Source: Saccoglossus kowalevskii
Taxonomy: Eukaryota; Hemichordata; Enteropneusta; Harrimaniidae
NCBI RefSeq assembly: GCF_000003605.2
Contig: NW_003114471.1
Location: forward strand, 5,338 to 32,936
DNA: 27,599 nt
Direction of reading: 5' to 3'
Shown here: piece after piece, positions 10,766 through 20,018 of the stretch
How the letters are laid out: the number at the start of each line of letters is the position of its first letter
Numbering within the stretch: the first letter of the stretch is position 1
The notes under the pieces: model-generated
The model's database searches: none
What the model saw: the letters and a program-made list of their open reading frames with translations, nothing else
Told to the model about the DNA's origin: nothing
Position numbers and translations under genes: made by a program

Positions 10766-11327
10766 ACTCCTGTCAATACACACTATGTAACCCGTTATAC
10801 GACACATACTCCTGTCAACACACACTATGTAACCCGTAATATGACACAGACTCCTGTCAATACACACTATGTAACCCGTAATACGACAAAGACTCCTGTC
10901 AATACACACTATGTAACCCGTTATACGACACATACTCCTGTCAATACACACTATGAACCCGTTATACGACACATACTCCTGTCAATACACACTATGTAAC
11001 CCGTAATACGACACATACTCCTGTCAATACACACTATAGAACCGGTAATACGACACATACTCCTGTCACTGCACAATATGTAACCCGTTATACGACACAG
11101 ACTCCTGTCAATACACGCTATGTAACCCGTAATACGACACATACTCCTGTCAATACACACTATGTAACCCGTAATACGACACGGACTCCTGTCAATACAC
11201 ACTATGTAACCCGTAATACGACACATACTCCTGTCAATACACACTATGCAACCCGTAATATGACACAGCCTCCTGTCAATACACACTATGTAACCCGTAA
11301 TACGACACATACTCCTGTCAATACACA

Positions 11328-11506
11328 CTATGTAACCCGTAATACGACACAGACTCCTGGTACACCAACTCTATATGGCGCATTTTGTATCTCTATCACT
11401 TCAACTTCTTTCGACTCTTTCAATTCATCAATACATAATTGCAATTCTTGACCATAGCTTCCTTCGTAACAAAATTCACGCCGCAATAAAATAACGACAC
11501 ACCCAC
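11328..11506 (-). CDS. Methyltransferase exon 5 with stop
   Basis: The acceptor is 'tcttcttttatag'. The exon completes the Gly-Gly turn, then reads VVILLRREFCYEGSYGQELQ, a helix containing CIDELKESKEVEVIEI, and the end YRVGVPGVCVVLRVT before TAG at 11328-11330. The last ~10 codons are the first clean minisatellite unit, and the preceding ~20 bp resemble a diverged remainder of that unit. Confidence 0.87.
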
Positions 11507-14500
11507 CTATAAAAGAAGAAAAAGTATACTCATCATATTCGTTAGAGAATAATTAAAAATCTCTTAACCTGACTGAATCAAGTTTGTGATAATCTTCTAA
11601 ATTAAATGATCAGCCATTAATTTTAGAATCCTAAATTTACAAGACAGTGCAACCTACCACTTTTAGCTATTCTCACAAGTTTCTTAATCCCCGAGGGTGG
11701 AATGAAGTTTGGCATAAACGAGCCACAACAAACAACAGCATCGTAAGACCCTGTGTGTAGAAAGGTATCATTTAGTAAAACATTTAGTAAAAAGACGTGT
11801 AAGAGAACCTGGTATGTGCATAATTAACGAACTGGAGTTGTTTTTGCTTGCAGTGAATTAACGATACAATGGATACCATTCACCTAAAGACAAGAATGAA
11901 GAACACTTAAAACTGTAGTGTCAAAAATTGATATATTGCTTTTCATTGTAGCCATTGTGCATTTAGATAAACTATTTTAGAGATCTAAAAAAGAGGTGGT
12001 GCTCGTAAACCATTCCATTACCATTCTCAATCTGCACTTTTTTCCCGCCAAGTACATCACACATGATATTTTTGTAAACTTTCTTTTTCTGTGCAGTCTC
12101 AATACATCCCATGGAAGGTTCCAACGCATCCACATTGCAATAACCTCGCTTTGATAACTATGAATGAACCGGTCACTGGTAGCATAGTGGTTGTCGCTCC
12201 AGACTCATGATCGGTAGACCCATGTTCAAATCCTACCTTAGGCTGAACATCAAAGGGTCAACCCCTACCCTGGGTGAGTGTGCCATAGACTCAATGGGAA
12301 GGCCAATTCCACTGGCCGAGATTCATTCACTAACGAATGCGACTTTGGGGGAACCTTTGTTAAGGTCCGCAGGTGCTTGTGTTCGACCGAGCCTGGTTGA
12401 CGCCAGGATAGCGCATTAAAATTGCCATTTGACAGAGAGATGGCCACACAGCCCTGTCATGTAGTCCCAAACATGAATATGACTTCTGTGGCAAAATGAC
12501 ACTATGTGTCAGCACTAGCACTTGCAATTTACACATACAAAAAAAAAAAAGTCAGGAGAGACAACGGTGACATTCAATGTCCAGAACTGTCGCCTGGCAC
12601 AAAAATATATTTAAAAAAATAAAAAAAAAAAACAAAAAACAAACTATGAATGAACCAAAAAATGTAGATCAGTCAATCAATTTTGGTTTATTTAAAAAAA
12701 TGACCACACCTCTTCGCCTACCAGTCCCGTCCCGGAGCCAACATCCAGTATCCGGGCACACTTATTAAATACAACCTCAGTGGTTTTCTCAGCAGTAATT
12801 GTAGGTGCTTTATACAAATCTGGCGGGTTATCCTACCGAAATAAAAAAAAAGATTTATTTATTTATTAAGAATTTATCCATTCCTCTACACTGTATATCA
12901 CTAGATAATACATGGAAACATGATGGATATAAAGAATTGTTGTGATGGCGCTGTAATTATATAATAAATGTTCATCAAATACTAGTGGAGGACAACAAAT
13001 TGGAGTCAATATTGCTGCGTTGACTAAAAACCTGCCTAGATGAGTTTACGGGTATGTCTTGTTTGCCGGGATAGCCACTTGCCAAGACGACTTGACTCTG
13101 TGTCGAGGATTGTGATCATACGATCAAGCGATCCCCGTGATCACACCCTATCCTAGACTTGCTTGCAGTCTGTTGCGATTCCGATGAAAAATTCTTGAAA
13201 AATAAATATAAATTGCGTAAATATAAACTGCGTCAATCCCAACAGACTTGCCATCAGTGTATGCGCCCTCACATTACCGGCCAGACTCGGGCTTGTAAAT
13301 TTGCATACACGTCATACAGTGGGTGGAGCAGGCGATCGACGGACCATAACCAGGTCAAACAGTGGGTAGAGCAGCCGAGCCAGTATCATAACCTAGTTGA
13401 AGCCATAGAGGTAAAAAGAGATGTTGACGCCAACAAAATTGAGTAAAACAACCATCGTTTCTTCGAGAACGCAAACAATTATCTGTATTGTGTGCGGTTA
13501 TGACACCATAAAGGCAGGGGACGACAGGCGAACATTTTTTAAACTCACCACAACGGCTGTAGTCGATACAAAACGGTGCCATTTCAAAAGTCAGTGATTT
13601 TCCACTGCCTGTAGGCGCAGACACGAAAACGTTTCGGCCATCTGAGTAGGCCCCCACGACCTCTCATTGATATCGACGAAAGCTTTGGTATCCTAATACT
13701 TTTAAGGCTAGCTCCAAACATTCTCCTGATAACATTGTACGTTTTTTTGAAATTCAATCTAAAATAAAATGGTATATACGATTCGGATATGAGAAAGTAG
13801 GTAAAGTTTTCGGGATCTAAGTTTATACCTTCCATGGTTTATCCAAGAAAGTGTGTATGTTTTCCGGGGTCTCAGTTGATATGTTAATTAGCCTGTCTTC
13901 TGATTGGTTGAAACATATTAGACATGTCAATCCTCCAATCATTACAAGCCCGAATCTGGCCGGTAATGTGAGGGCGCTTACACTGATGGCAAGTCTGTTG
14001 GGATTTCGCGTTCACATGACTTTCGCGTTCACCCCTCGTTTACGCAATTTGTATTTATTTTTCAAGAATTTTTCATCGGAATCGCAACAGACTGCAAGCA
14101 AGTCTAACCCTGACCCGAGGAACCAAACCACGCACACACACACACTCCTGCACGCTAGGGTTGCTTATACGTGTATGTGTCACCATATTGATAGAGAATC
14201 ACGTACATGTTGTTTTCCCACGATGTTTTGTTGAAGGGCGATAGTTGTCACGCTGCGCACGTGCGACATTTGTGTTGATAAACATCAAATTTCCCAAAAT
14301 CCAATGCGCTCTTCTAATGGAAATCACAAGTATGAGGTTTGACCTTGGCGCGACTTGCACTAATTACCGCCGGTGACTCCGTCGATACCTTCCAATCACC
14401 TAAAAATATCTTACTAAAGGCTGGTAACGTCCCAGTTTGTACTCGTTGATCTGTGCAACAGCCAATATACTGTTGCAATTCTATTTACTCTTTCAGAGCC

Positions 14501-15841
14501 GAGAAGTAGAAACTGCGCAATCTATCAATTACTTGCAGTTATTTGTGGTTGACACAAAACACACACTGTAAAAGATTGGAGTTTGGAGCTGGAATTGGAG
14601 GTAGGAAGCCAGGCAATATGGTGTTTAACGTCTACCTACCTTTACAAATTTAGGTATAAAGTAAATAAGCCACTTAAGTTTCTAATAATACATACATATT
14701 TTAATATTAACTGGCGATGACCTAAATACAGGAAATAAAATGAAAGTTCCATTTACAGTAAAAAATAGGTTTTTACTCTTTACAGATAAAGCAAATTACA
14801 TTTTTATAATATACTTGATAATTTTTGTTTAAGAATGGAAATTGGAAAATGCGTAATTATTGCGACATTTAACGTGGAAAATGCTTTATACACTTACAAA
14901 AAATAAGATCTTTGTATAAGTTACGGTCGAATAAATCTGATTATATTTTACACCTTGCTCATTTTTACGAATTTACGTTTTTTTATTCATTTAAATTACA
15001 TTATTACGAAAATAAAAACAATTGATTACAGCTTACGAAAATACCCCTTGCCAACCCTCTTGTGTGATGCCTTTCGCAACCGATGGTGTTCACGGAGAAC
15101 ACTTTTGATGTGTAGCTCGAACGAGGATGCCCACTTGACTGGTCAAGACGCATGCGTACATAACCGTCCTTGATCTCGCGACAATGCGTCGCCCTTTAAC
15201 CCCCCAATAATACTGTAAATCTCAGACAACTAATAAATTATTAGTTTTCTCAGGGTAAATGCATTAATTATTCACCGGGTTTTAATGTCGCTATTTTCGC
15301 TGACAAGTAAAATTCACTATATTAAATCTACTAATAACACTTATTGTTTTCTTGACAAATTCGTGAAATTAAAACACAGTGAATATGATCAAAACATCAA
15401 AATAGTGAAATTAAATGTCAGTGAAAATAAATGGTTTCACAGTAGTCATTGCGTATAGTATCGTATCGTATTGAATATTATTACTCAGTCGTGCCGTGCC
15501 GTACTGTAAACTAGTAATCATGTAGTACCGTACTGTTTGATAATAGTCGTGCCATATATGACGTAAATACATATTATAAAACTGTAAAAGAACACTTATG
15601 TTGTACCGTACCATATGTCGGACGTGAATAGATATCGACTTACCTTCTCATACGTATCTTTACGAGAATTGTATGTGGCGATAATTTCCGCTTGTGACAC
15701 ACCGGGTGCAAAAAAAGGTTTCATATTTTCAACAAATGGTTTTGAGCTATCAAAAAATATGGCCATTGTTTGAACTGATCTAGTAGATAGTAAATTACGA
15801 CTCAAATTCTGACGCAATGACAGCCCGACTTGAACCCACAT
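11328..15841 (-). CDS. METTL27-like SAM-dependent methyltransferase, five exons, 242 aa
   Basis: Exons in transcript order are 15841-15644, 12832-12710, 12157-12022, 11750-11658 and 11506-11328. All junctions are GT-AG and phases match (0, 0, 1, 1), giving 729 nt including TAG. The product contains EIIATYNSRKDTYEK (N-terminal helix), motif I ILDVGSGTGLVGEE (residues 94-107), the acidic post-motif NVDALEPSMG (115-124), YDAVVCCGSF (155-164), and a Gly-rich turn AKSGGCVVILL leading to the C-terminal strand GVPGVCVVLRVT. This is the order and size of METTL27/WBSCR27 (human protein about 245 aa), a class I methyltransferase fold with SAM bound at motif I; the substrate is not inferable here. A stop lies in frame just upstream of the first ATG. 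The second Met (residue 26) has the better Kozak context. The stop codon lies in the minisatellite, so the 3' UTR would be mostly repeat. Confidence 0.88.
11658..11750 (-). CDS. Methyltransferase exon 4
   Basis: The acceptor is 'tctacacacag' and the donor AGTG|gtaggt, phase 1 to phase 1. The exon encodes SYDAVVCCGSFMPNFIPPSG and IKKLVRIAKS, the strand 4 region and the helix before the conserved Gly-Gly turn. Confidence 0.87.
12022..12157 (-). CDS. Methyltransferase exon 3 (acidic motif)
   Basis: The acceptor is 'cattcatag|TTATCA' and the donor AATG|gtaatg. The exon encodes LSKRGYCNVDALEPSMGC and KKKVYKNIMCDVLGGKK, matching the second beta strand and following helix of the fold. The acceptor AG lies within the SINE target-site duplication. 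Confidence 0.85.
12171..12641 (+). mobile_element. tRNA-derived SINE (~470 bp) with 15-bp target-site duplication
   Basis: The head has a perfect Pol III A box (TAGCATAGTGG, 12180-12190) and a B box (GTTCAAATCC, 12224-12233), with an anticodon-like loop CTCATGA that suggests tRNA-Met ancestry. A tRNA-unrelated body follows, then an A-rich tail of several A-runs. The 15-bp direct repeat aactatgaatgaacc flanks it at 12156-12170 and 12642-12656. It lies antisense in intron 2 of the methyltransferase gene. No functional tRNA is implied. Confidence 0.92.
12710..12832 (-). CDS. Methyltransferase exon 2 (motif I)
   Basis: The acceptor 'tttatttcggtag' has a long T-rich tract upstream. The exon has 41 codons beginning DNPPDLYKAPTITAEKTTEV and ending with motif I, DVGSGTGLVGEE. 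The donor GAG|gtgtgg is weak; it is preferred over CTG|gtaggc because it keeps the conserved VGEEL and phase 0. Confidence 0.85.
13169..13294 (+). pseudogene. CxxC-type exon, inverted-pair copy 1
   Basis: The acceptor 'cttgcttgcag' and donor GCTT|gtaaat bound 126 nt, phase 1-1 and open. It reads CCDSDEKFLKNKYKLRKYK and then SQQTCHQCMRPHITGQTRA. TCHQC plus the following Lys/Arg-Pro text resembles the start of zf-4CXXC_R1 (CDCA7-type) domains, but only one CxxC is present. It is followed by an imperfect 43-bp dimer (13319-13404). It sits antisense in the methyltransferase intron 1 and no partner exon is seen, so it is treated as a gene fragment. Confidence 0.45.
13549..13735 (-). pseudogene. 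Broken RecQ-like helicase N-terminal exon
   Basis: From ATG 13735 the frame reads MLSGECLELALKVLGYQSFR, RYQ, then TGA (13666-13664), then EVVGAYSDGRNVFVSAP and Walker A APTGSGKSLTFEMAPF, ending at a good donor (TGTG|gtgagt). The LGYQSFR, GRxVFV and TGSGKS spacing is that of RecQ-family helicases (motif 0 then motif I). The in-frame stop before Walker A and the absence of later motifs make it a pseudogene or stranded exon, probably brought in by duplication or a transposon. Confidence 0.7.
13946..14091 (-). pseudogene. CxxC-type exon, inverted-pair copy 2
   Basis: This is the reverse-complement counterpart of 13169-13294 with the same acceptor (tgcttgcag) and donor (GCTT|gtaatg). It carries an extra stretch with a near-duplicate 'tgaacgcgaaa' that brings in an in-frame TGA and a frame change. 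After the change it reads AKSQQTCHQCKRPHITGQIR. It lies upstream of, and on the same strand as, the helicase exon, so both may come from one gene. Confidence 0.5.
14107..14732. other. Intronic stretch, no gene seen
   Basis: A short (CA)n run occurs near 14130-14148. Nothing else was recognised. Confidence 0.4.
14733..15056. repeat. Dispersed repeat, copy 2 (~324 bp)
   Basis: This is collinear with 2329-2664 and in the same orientation, with scattered substitutions and small indels. It lies in intron 1 of the methyltransferase gene. Confidence 0.75.
15213..15442. mobile_element. MITE copy B
   Basis: It starts CTGTAAAT and ends TTTCACAG, with TA on both sides (15211-15212 and 15443-15444). 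The body shares 'attattcac.gggttttaat' and 'ttcgctgac' with copy A. Near the left end it has an extra ~35 bp containing 'taataaattatta'. It lies in the methyltransferase intron 1. Confidence 0.8.
15644..15841 (-). CDS. Methyltransferase exon 1
   Basis: The exon runs from ATG to the donor GAGAAG|gtaagt, 66 codons, phase 0. The first 25 residues contain no Asp or Glu and several Arg (MWVQVGLSLRQNLSRNLLST), like a mitochondrial presequence. Residue 26 starts MAIFFDSSKPFVENMKPFF in the context acaATGG. A TAG lies two codons before the first ATG. Confidence 0.8.
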
Positions 15842-15849
15842 TACTCCCT

Positions 15850-16639
15850 AAGTGTATGATAATTTGTGTGTTATTTAGACTGGTCTCTCTGCTACTCAAC
15901 TTAGTGGAACCATAATCAAATAGACCTAATACAAATGCTGACCACTCCTCCATTTCGCGAGCGTAATTTTGTTATTTCGTAATTTTATCGCGTTTTTATT
16001 CTCGAAAGAAAGAAAAAACGTTAGAGTGGTTGCAGTTGCAATTATTAGATTACTGTATTGTTAGTATATTTTAAAATCGCATGTAAATAATGTATATGTT
16101 CAACACAATAATGCATAACGCAGCATTTTTTCAGCATTTACAGTTTTATTTGTAGTTTTATTAATTGGCAAATTAAAGTTGCGTTGCTATGAAAACCTGT
16201 GATAACCGACCTTAGTGTTGGCTTTCTATCGTATTGTTATCTATTCTATGGGGGTCAACTCATATGTTCTATTTAGGGAATGATTACTAGTATATTACTT
16301 ATATGGGTATCCATTGTGTTTATAAAACACGAAGAGACAATTAATAACGTATCTAAAACTCGTAGCACCCAATTGGGAATCGTGTTCCGACAAATTATAA
16401 AATGGTTACCTTGGAACATAATGTTTCTATCTGAACAAATATTTGTTAGCACTTTTAATACGACAATCTTTATCATACATACAACCCACTCTCACAAAAT
16501 CTCCCTTTTTTCTACATTTAATTGATAATTTTGTTATATTTTAGTCATGTTTTTTTTTTCTTTTTTTGATTTTTCTGACTGCGATCGCCTAAAGACCTGA
16601 ACAACCCATATAGAAAGTCTCGTTCGTTAGATCTAGAAT
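15850..16639. other. Upstream region of the methyltransferase, no gene seen
   Basis: CpG-containing words (cgcgagcg, tcgtaattttatcgcg) occur at about 15955-16000 and could be part of the promoter, but no TATA box is evident. The rest is AT-rich without recognisable features. Confidence 0.3.
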
Positions 16640-16774
16640 AACCGATCAGAGAAGGCCTTGTATACAGTATGCACGATCTCAACCATGGCTGCATATGAAT
16701 AAAGCTTTCTCTGATTGGTTACTGAAGTTTGCGAGAGTTGAACGAGATCTCCCATGGTTGATCAGAACCATGGG
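16640..16774. repeat. Two nested palindromic structures
   Basis: 'aaccgatcagagaagg' (16640-16655) pairs with 'ctttctctgattggtt' (16705-16720) with two mismatches. Just downstream cccatggtt-gatcag-aaccatggg (16751-16774) is a perfect 9-bp-arm hairpin. It may be a degraded TIR element. Confidence 0.6.
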
Positions 16775-17082
16775 CTTCCGCAAAAAGAAAAATACAAATT
16801 TAAATTAAAAAAAAAAAAAAAATCATTTAAAATATAATTGTAACAGAGGACAAATATGAATGTAATTCACGTTTATGTAGGACACCACTGTAAAAGCAAA
16901 TATTTGTCTTATAGCTAAACTCAATAACATTTATAACAATCTACCTTGCTATTATTGGCCTTTTAAGTTTAGAAATCTAATGAAAACAAAAAATAACAAT
17001 TGCAGACAAAAATAGAACAAACAAACGAAAAATGGCAGTTAAGGCCAAAAATGAGCTCTATAAATACTTCGGAATTCAATTA

Positions 17083-17285
17083 TTGTAAAATACTTTCGCT
17101 TGGTTTTAAATTTTGATATTTTTGCTGAAGGAATTATTCAGTGAAAATAAAATCCAGCAAATATACCGTTTTTTCCCATATTTTACATTCAACTCGTCAA
17201 AATCAGTGAAAATAAATTCCATACAAAACACCCAAAATGTCTTTTCAGCGAAAATTAATTTCAGCTAAAATAAAGTATTCTACAG
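17083..17285. mobile_element. MITE copy C
   Basis: The termini TTGTAAAATACTTT and AAAGTATTCTACAG are inverted repeats (12 of 14 matching), flanked by TA (17081-17082 and 17286-17287). The interior has 'cagtgaaaataaa' words like copies A and B, and the 203-bp length is similar. It is a more diverged member of the same family. Confidence 0.75.
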
Positions 17286-17379
17286 TAGATTGATTTTAAG
17301 AATTGTCATTTTAGTACGTGCTTACAATCAAATGAATGTATGTGTCGCATACGACTTATTTACCACTTCCGTGTCACTG

Positions 17380-17600
17380 AGAATGTTCTAGAACCGTACT
17401 GTGTCTGGGTGGAATATTCTAGATTTTTTTTAGAAACTGGTTGAATAGGTAATAGAACACTGTAGGAGGCAATAGAAGGTAATGGAACATTCTAGAAATT
17501 TATAGTAAATTCCAGACTCATTATGTATGCTGATGTAATGGTCTATTTATAGACAGTGGAGGTATATATAGGGGAGTTGTTCAGCACTGAGTTCAGATCG
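17380..17600 (+). promoter_or_regulatory. Heat-shock-type promoter: three HSEs plus TATA
   Basis: Two elements fit the full alternating nGAAn array: aGAAtgTTCtaGAAc (17380-17394) and gGAAcaTTCtaGAAa (17484-17498). A third, gGAAtaTTCtaGAtt (17411-17425), is nearly complete. TATATATAG follows at 17563-17571, and an initiator-like TTCAGATC lies about 30 bp beyond it. The arrangement is that of an HSF-driven promoter. No heat-shock protein coding sequence follows in this window. Confidence 0.65.
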
Positions 17601-17990
17601 GAGATCTCGTTGAATTGTGTTGGAGTTTAAGTATCTAGTTATTGGAGGTTTGGAGTTTTACCGCGTTATTGTACTTGATGTTTGCAGAGTATAATAATAC
17701 CAGTACCAGTTGAAACCTCATCTGTTGGCTCCGTGTTCGTATGTTATCATCGCCGCCAGGGAAGTCTTTATGTTACTGTTGCCATTTTGGTATTTGAACC
17801 ATCACACCTGTACTATACCAATTACGGTAATATTACGTTGCGTGTGACAGTATGCAAGAAGGAAGCAATACATTATTATCCTCCATTCAGAAGGTCTTTA
17901 TACTGGTACATTGTTGGATTGACAAACCACACAACAATATATAGTTCTGTCTGCTAGATTTATATTTTATTAATAAAACTACCACTTCAA
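17594..17990 (+). other. Possible short transcript or LTR R-U5 region downstream of the HSEs
   Basis: After the putative start site there is about 380 bp with weak coding potential and then AATAAA (17972-17977). An HSE enhancer, TATA and AATAAA within 600 bp could be a short non-coding transcription unit or a solo LTR. No TG...CA ends with a duplication, primer-binding site or gag-pol were found. Confidence 0.35.
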
Positions 17991-17999
17991 ATTAATCTA

Positions 18000-20018
18000 T
18001 ATTTACATTTGTGTCACCACGTACTAAAATGTAAACAAAATTATTATTTCCTAATTTATAATATTCAAATACAAAAAGAATTCTAGTATGATGTCAATTA
18101 CACCGCAAGCCTACGTATCTAAATGCTAAGTGATAAACTGGAACACCGTGGCTGTAAGCGAAGTCAATAAGCCATTAGTTACTGAAGTTTTTAAAAGCGT
18201 TTACAAAATTATCGAAATATTTTAAGAATACATCATGTAGTGGCAATCAACCTTAGACACAAATGGCGGACGAAATCTCGTTGGGAGCGAGAGGACCACG
18301 GGATTTGTTTTTTTCTTTCGAATAGAGCGCCATTTCCCCCCGATACCAAGTTCTCTGTTCCAAATTTTACATAGGCGAGGTAAACAACGAGAACGTTATA
18401 ATGTAAGAGAATGAAACACCATTTGGAGTTCGGGCATGTGTTGTGGCTTTATTGATCCATTCGCACCTAAGGTTAATTGAAACAATAATAAAATGTTTGA
18501 TATAAGTAAGATAAGATATAAGGCAGACAGTGATGGGCCATATTGACTACAATGATTGCATTTGAAAACTTGAATTCACTGCTTGAAAACGTGCATATCT
18601 CCAAACAAAAATAAAACGATAAATGAGTTTATATATTCCGTCTTTTGTGAAACTGTGTAGAACTTGCTGCGTACATATTCGGACATGCTTTGCCCCTCCT
18701 ACCAAAATATGTTCCATTCTCTCCTGACATTCGCCCTCAAATAATATAGTTACATAGGCCATGACAAAAGTGGAGGTGATAAAGGGAGAAAGACGGTAGC
18801 TTAAATGTTAGCCAATCAACAGCAACGTAGTATGTATTACCAGCGGGCAATGTGTTCCAAACCCTTTCCATAAAATCAAAACAGGCATCGAGTTCTACAC
18901 AAAAACTAAAGGGTAGGCTATTTTAGAAAAAACATTTAGGACAGCAATTTTAAATTGGAATATGCGGCTACAATGAAATCTGTGAAATCTCTATATTAAA
19001 AGCATTGAATAGTTGACAAAATATTTAATCTTCATGAAAGTAATAGTATTGCTCATTAATCTGAAAATACTATGGAAACTTCAAGCTTGTTTTCCTGCGA
19101 ATTATTTAATTAATTACTCATTTTCATAAATCATCTATTAAAATGAAGTTAACTACTAGTATCTATGAAGTTAGGCATTTTTTCTAACCTTATCTCAAAT
19201 AAAGAGTATATTTAACACATAGTGACTAACAAAAATAAAAAAACAAAGATATTTAAGACCAAACAATCTGTCATCTCATAATACCAATATCGTATGTAAA
19301 TTGAAGATTAACTCAAGCCCATGCTTCATATTATTGTTCATCTTAACTGATCTTGGTCACGTGACTATTTGTTTATTCCTGCAAACCTACATTGTTTTAA
19401 GTAGATTGTAACAGACTTTTGTAACTTAGCAACAACCACAAGTCGATGCGACACGAGGTATGGAGTTCTTCCTCAATTCGTGTAAAAAATAATGATGATT
19501 AGAGTATGATCACAACTATTAAGCTATTCAGCCGATTTATCAATGCTACTTGAACATGATCAAGTATGGTGCAATATTATCGCATATGTATCGAATTATT
19601 AATGAAACACGTATGTTTATATGGACTGCATGCGTCCTGGCTAGCAGTATTCTAGTGAGATCTCTTTTGAGTCATAGTGTCCACATTGTCGTCGGCCAAT
19701 AACTTTAAAACCAAGTGTAAAAATTGAATATTATTATTGAAAAGTTTATGAACTCTATAAAAAAAAATCTAAATATAACCCAAAATATGTTTATGTTTAT
19801 GAATTGTTATACTATCTAATATAAGCAACAATTAATTTATTGCTAATGTTGTCATTGTATGTCTTCCCAGACATTGCAGACATTATATATATATATTAAG
19901 TATCGTCCAATCTAACACCTTTACAAACACTACCTGTGCATAAACATGCACTCGCAATATGTGTAACCTAACACGTGAAGTAACAATAGATAGTAACACA
20001 AATATTAAACATTTACTG
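18000..20018. other. No gene recognised
   Basis: AT-rich. A minus-strand frame at 18547-18762 starts with a real ATG but has no recognisable domain. At 18263, aaATGGCGGAC resembles a YY1-type start context, but the frame closes after 20 codons. A short TA run lies near 19887. Confidence 0.3.

Larger units (their letters stand above)
7951..11360. repeat. 42-bp minisatellite, about 75 units as assembled
   Basis: The unit contains 'acgacacatactcctgtcaa', 'tacacactatg' and 'taacccgtaat'. Common variants are cagact/catact, cgttat/cgtaat, agaaccggt/gtaacccgt and cacactctat/tacacactat. Most units are exactly 42 bp, so one frame stays open on each strand (minus-strand repeat RSMCRITGYIVCID). Higher-order structure is visible: a 252-bp six-unit block starting near 9642 repeats near 9894, and an 84-bp dimer recurs around 8880-9060. 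The right end overlaps the last codons and stop of the methyltransferase gene. Confidence 0.97.

Noticed and set aside
7951-11360. CRISPR-like array
   Set aside because: Units are contiguous with no unique spacers, and the genome is eukaryotic; it is a minisatellite.
10411-11451. Plus-strand open frames reading TPVNTHYVTRNT repeats
   Set aside because: Same cause: one plus-strand frame of the 42-bp unit lacks stops. Both strands being open argues against coding.
12171-12245. Functional tRNA-Met gene
   Set aside because: A and B boxes are present, but this is the head of a SINE and the acceptor stem does not close cleanly.
12207-12447. Open frames on both strands inside the SINE
   Set aside because: They lie wholly within a tRNA-derived SINE bounded by a target-site duplication.
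13319-13404. tRNA-like 'gtgggtagagcagccgag' words
   Set aside because: They are part of an imperfect 43-bp dimer; no B box follows at the right distance.
18263-18325. ATGGCGGAC start reading MADEISLGARGPRDLFFSFE
   Set aside because: Good start context, but the frame closes after 20 codons without a convincing donor.
18547-18762. 71-codon minus-strand frame beginning MAYVTILFEGECQERME
   Set aside because: Has an ATG, but no recognisable domain, splice sites or repeat support; length is within chance.
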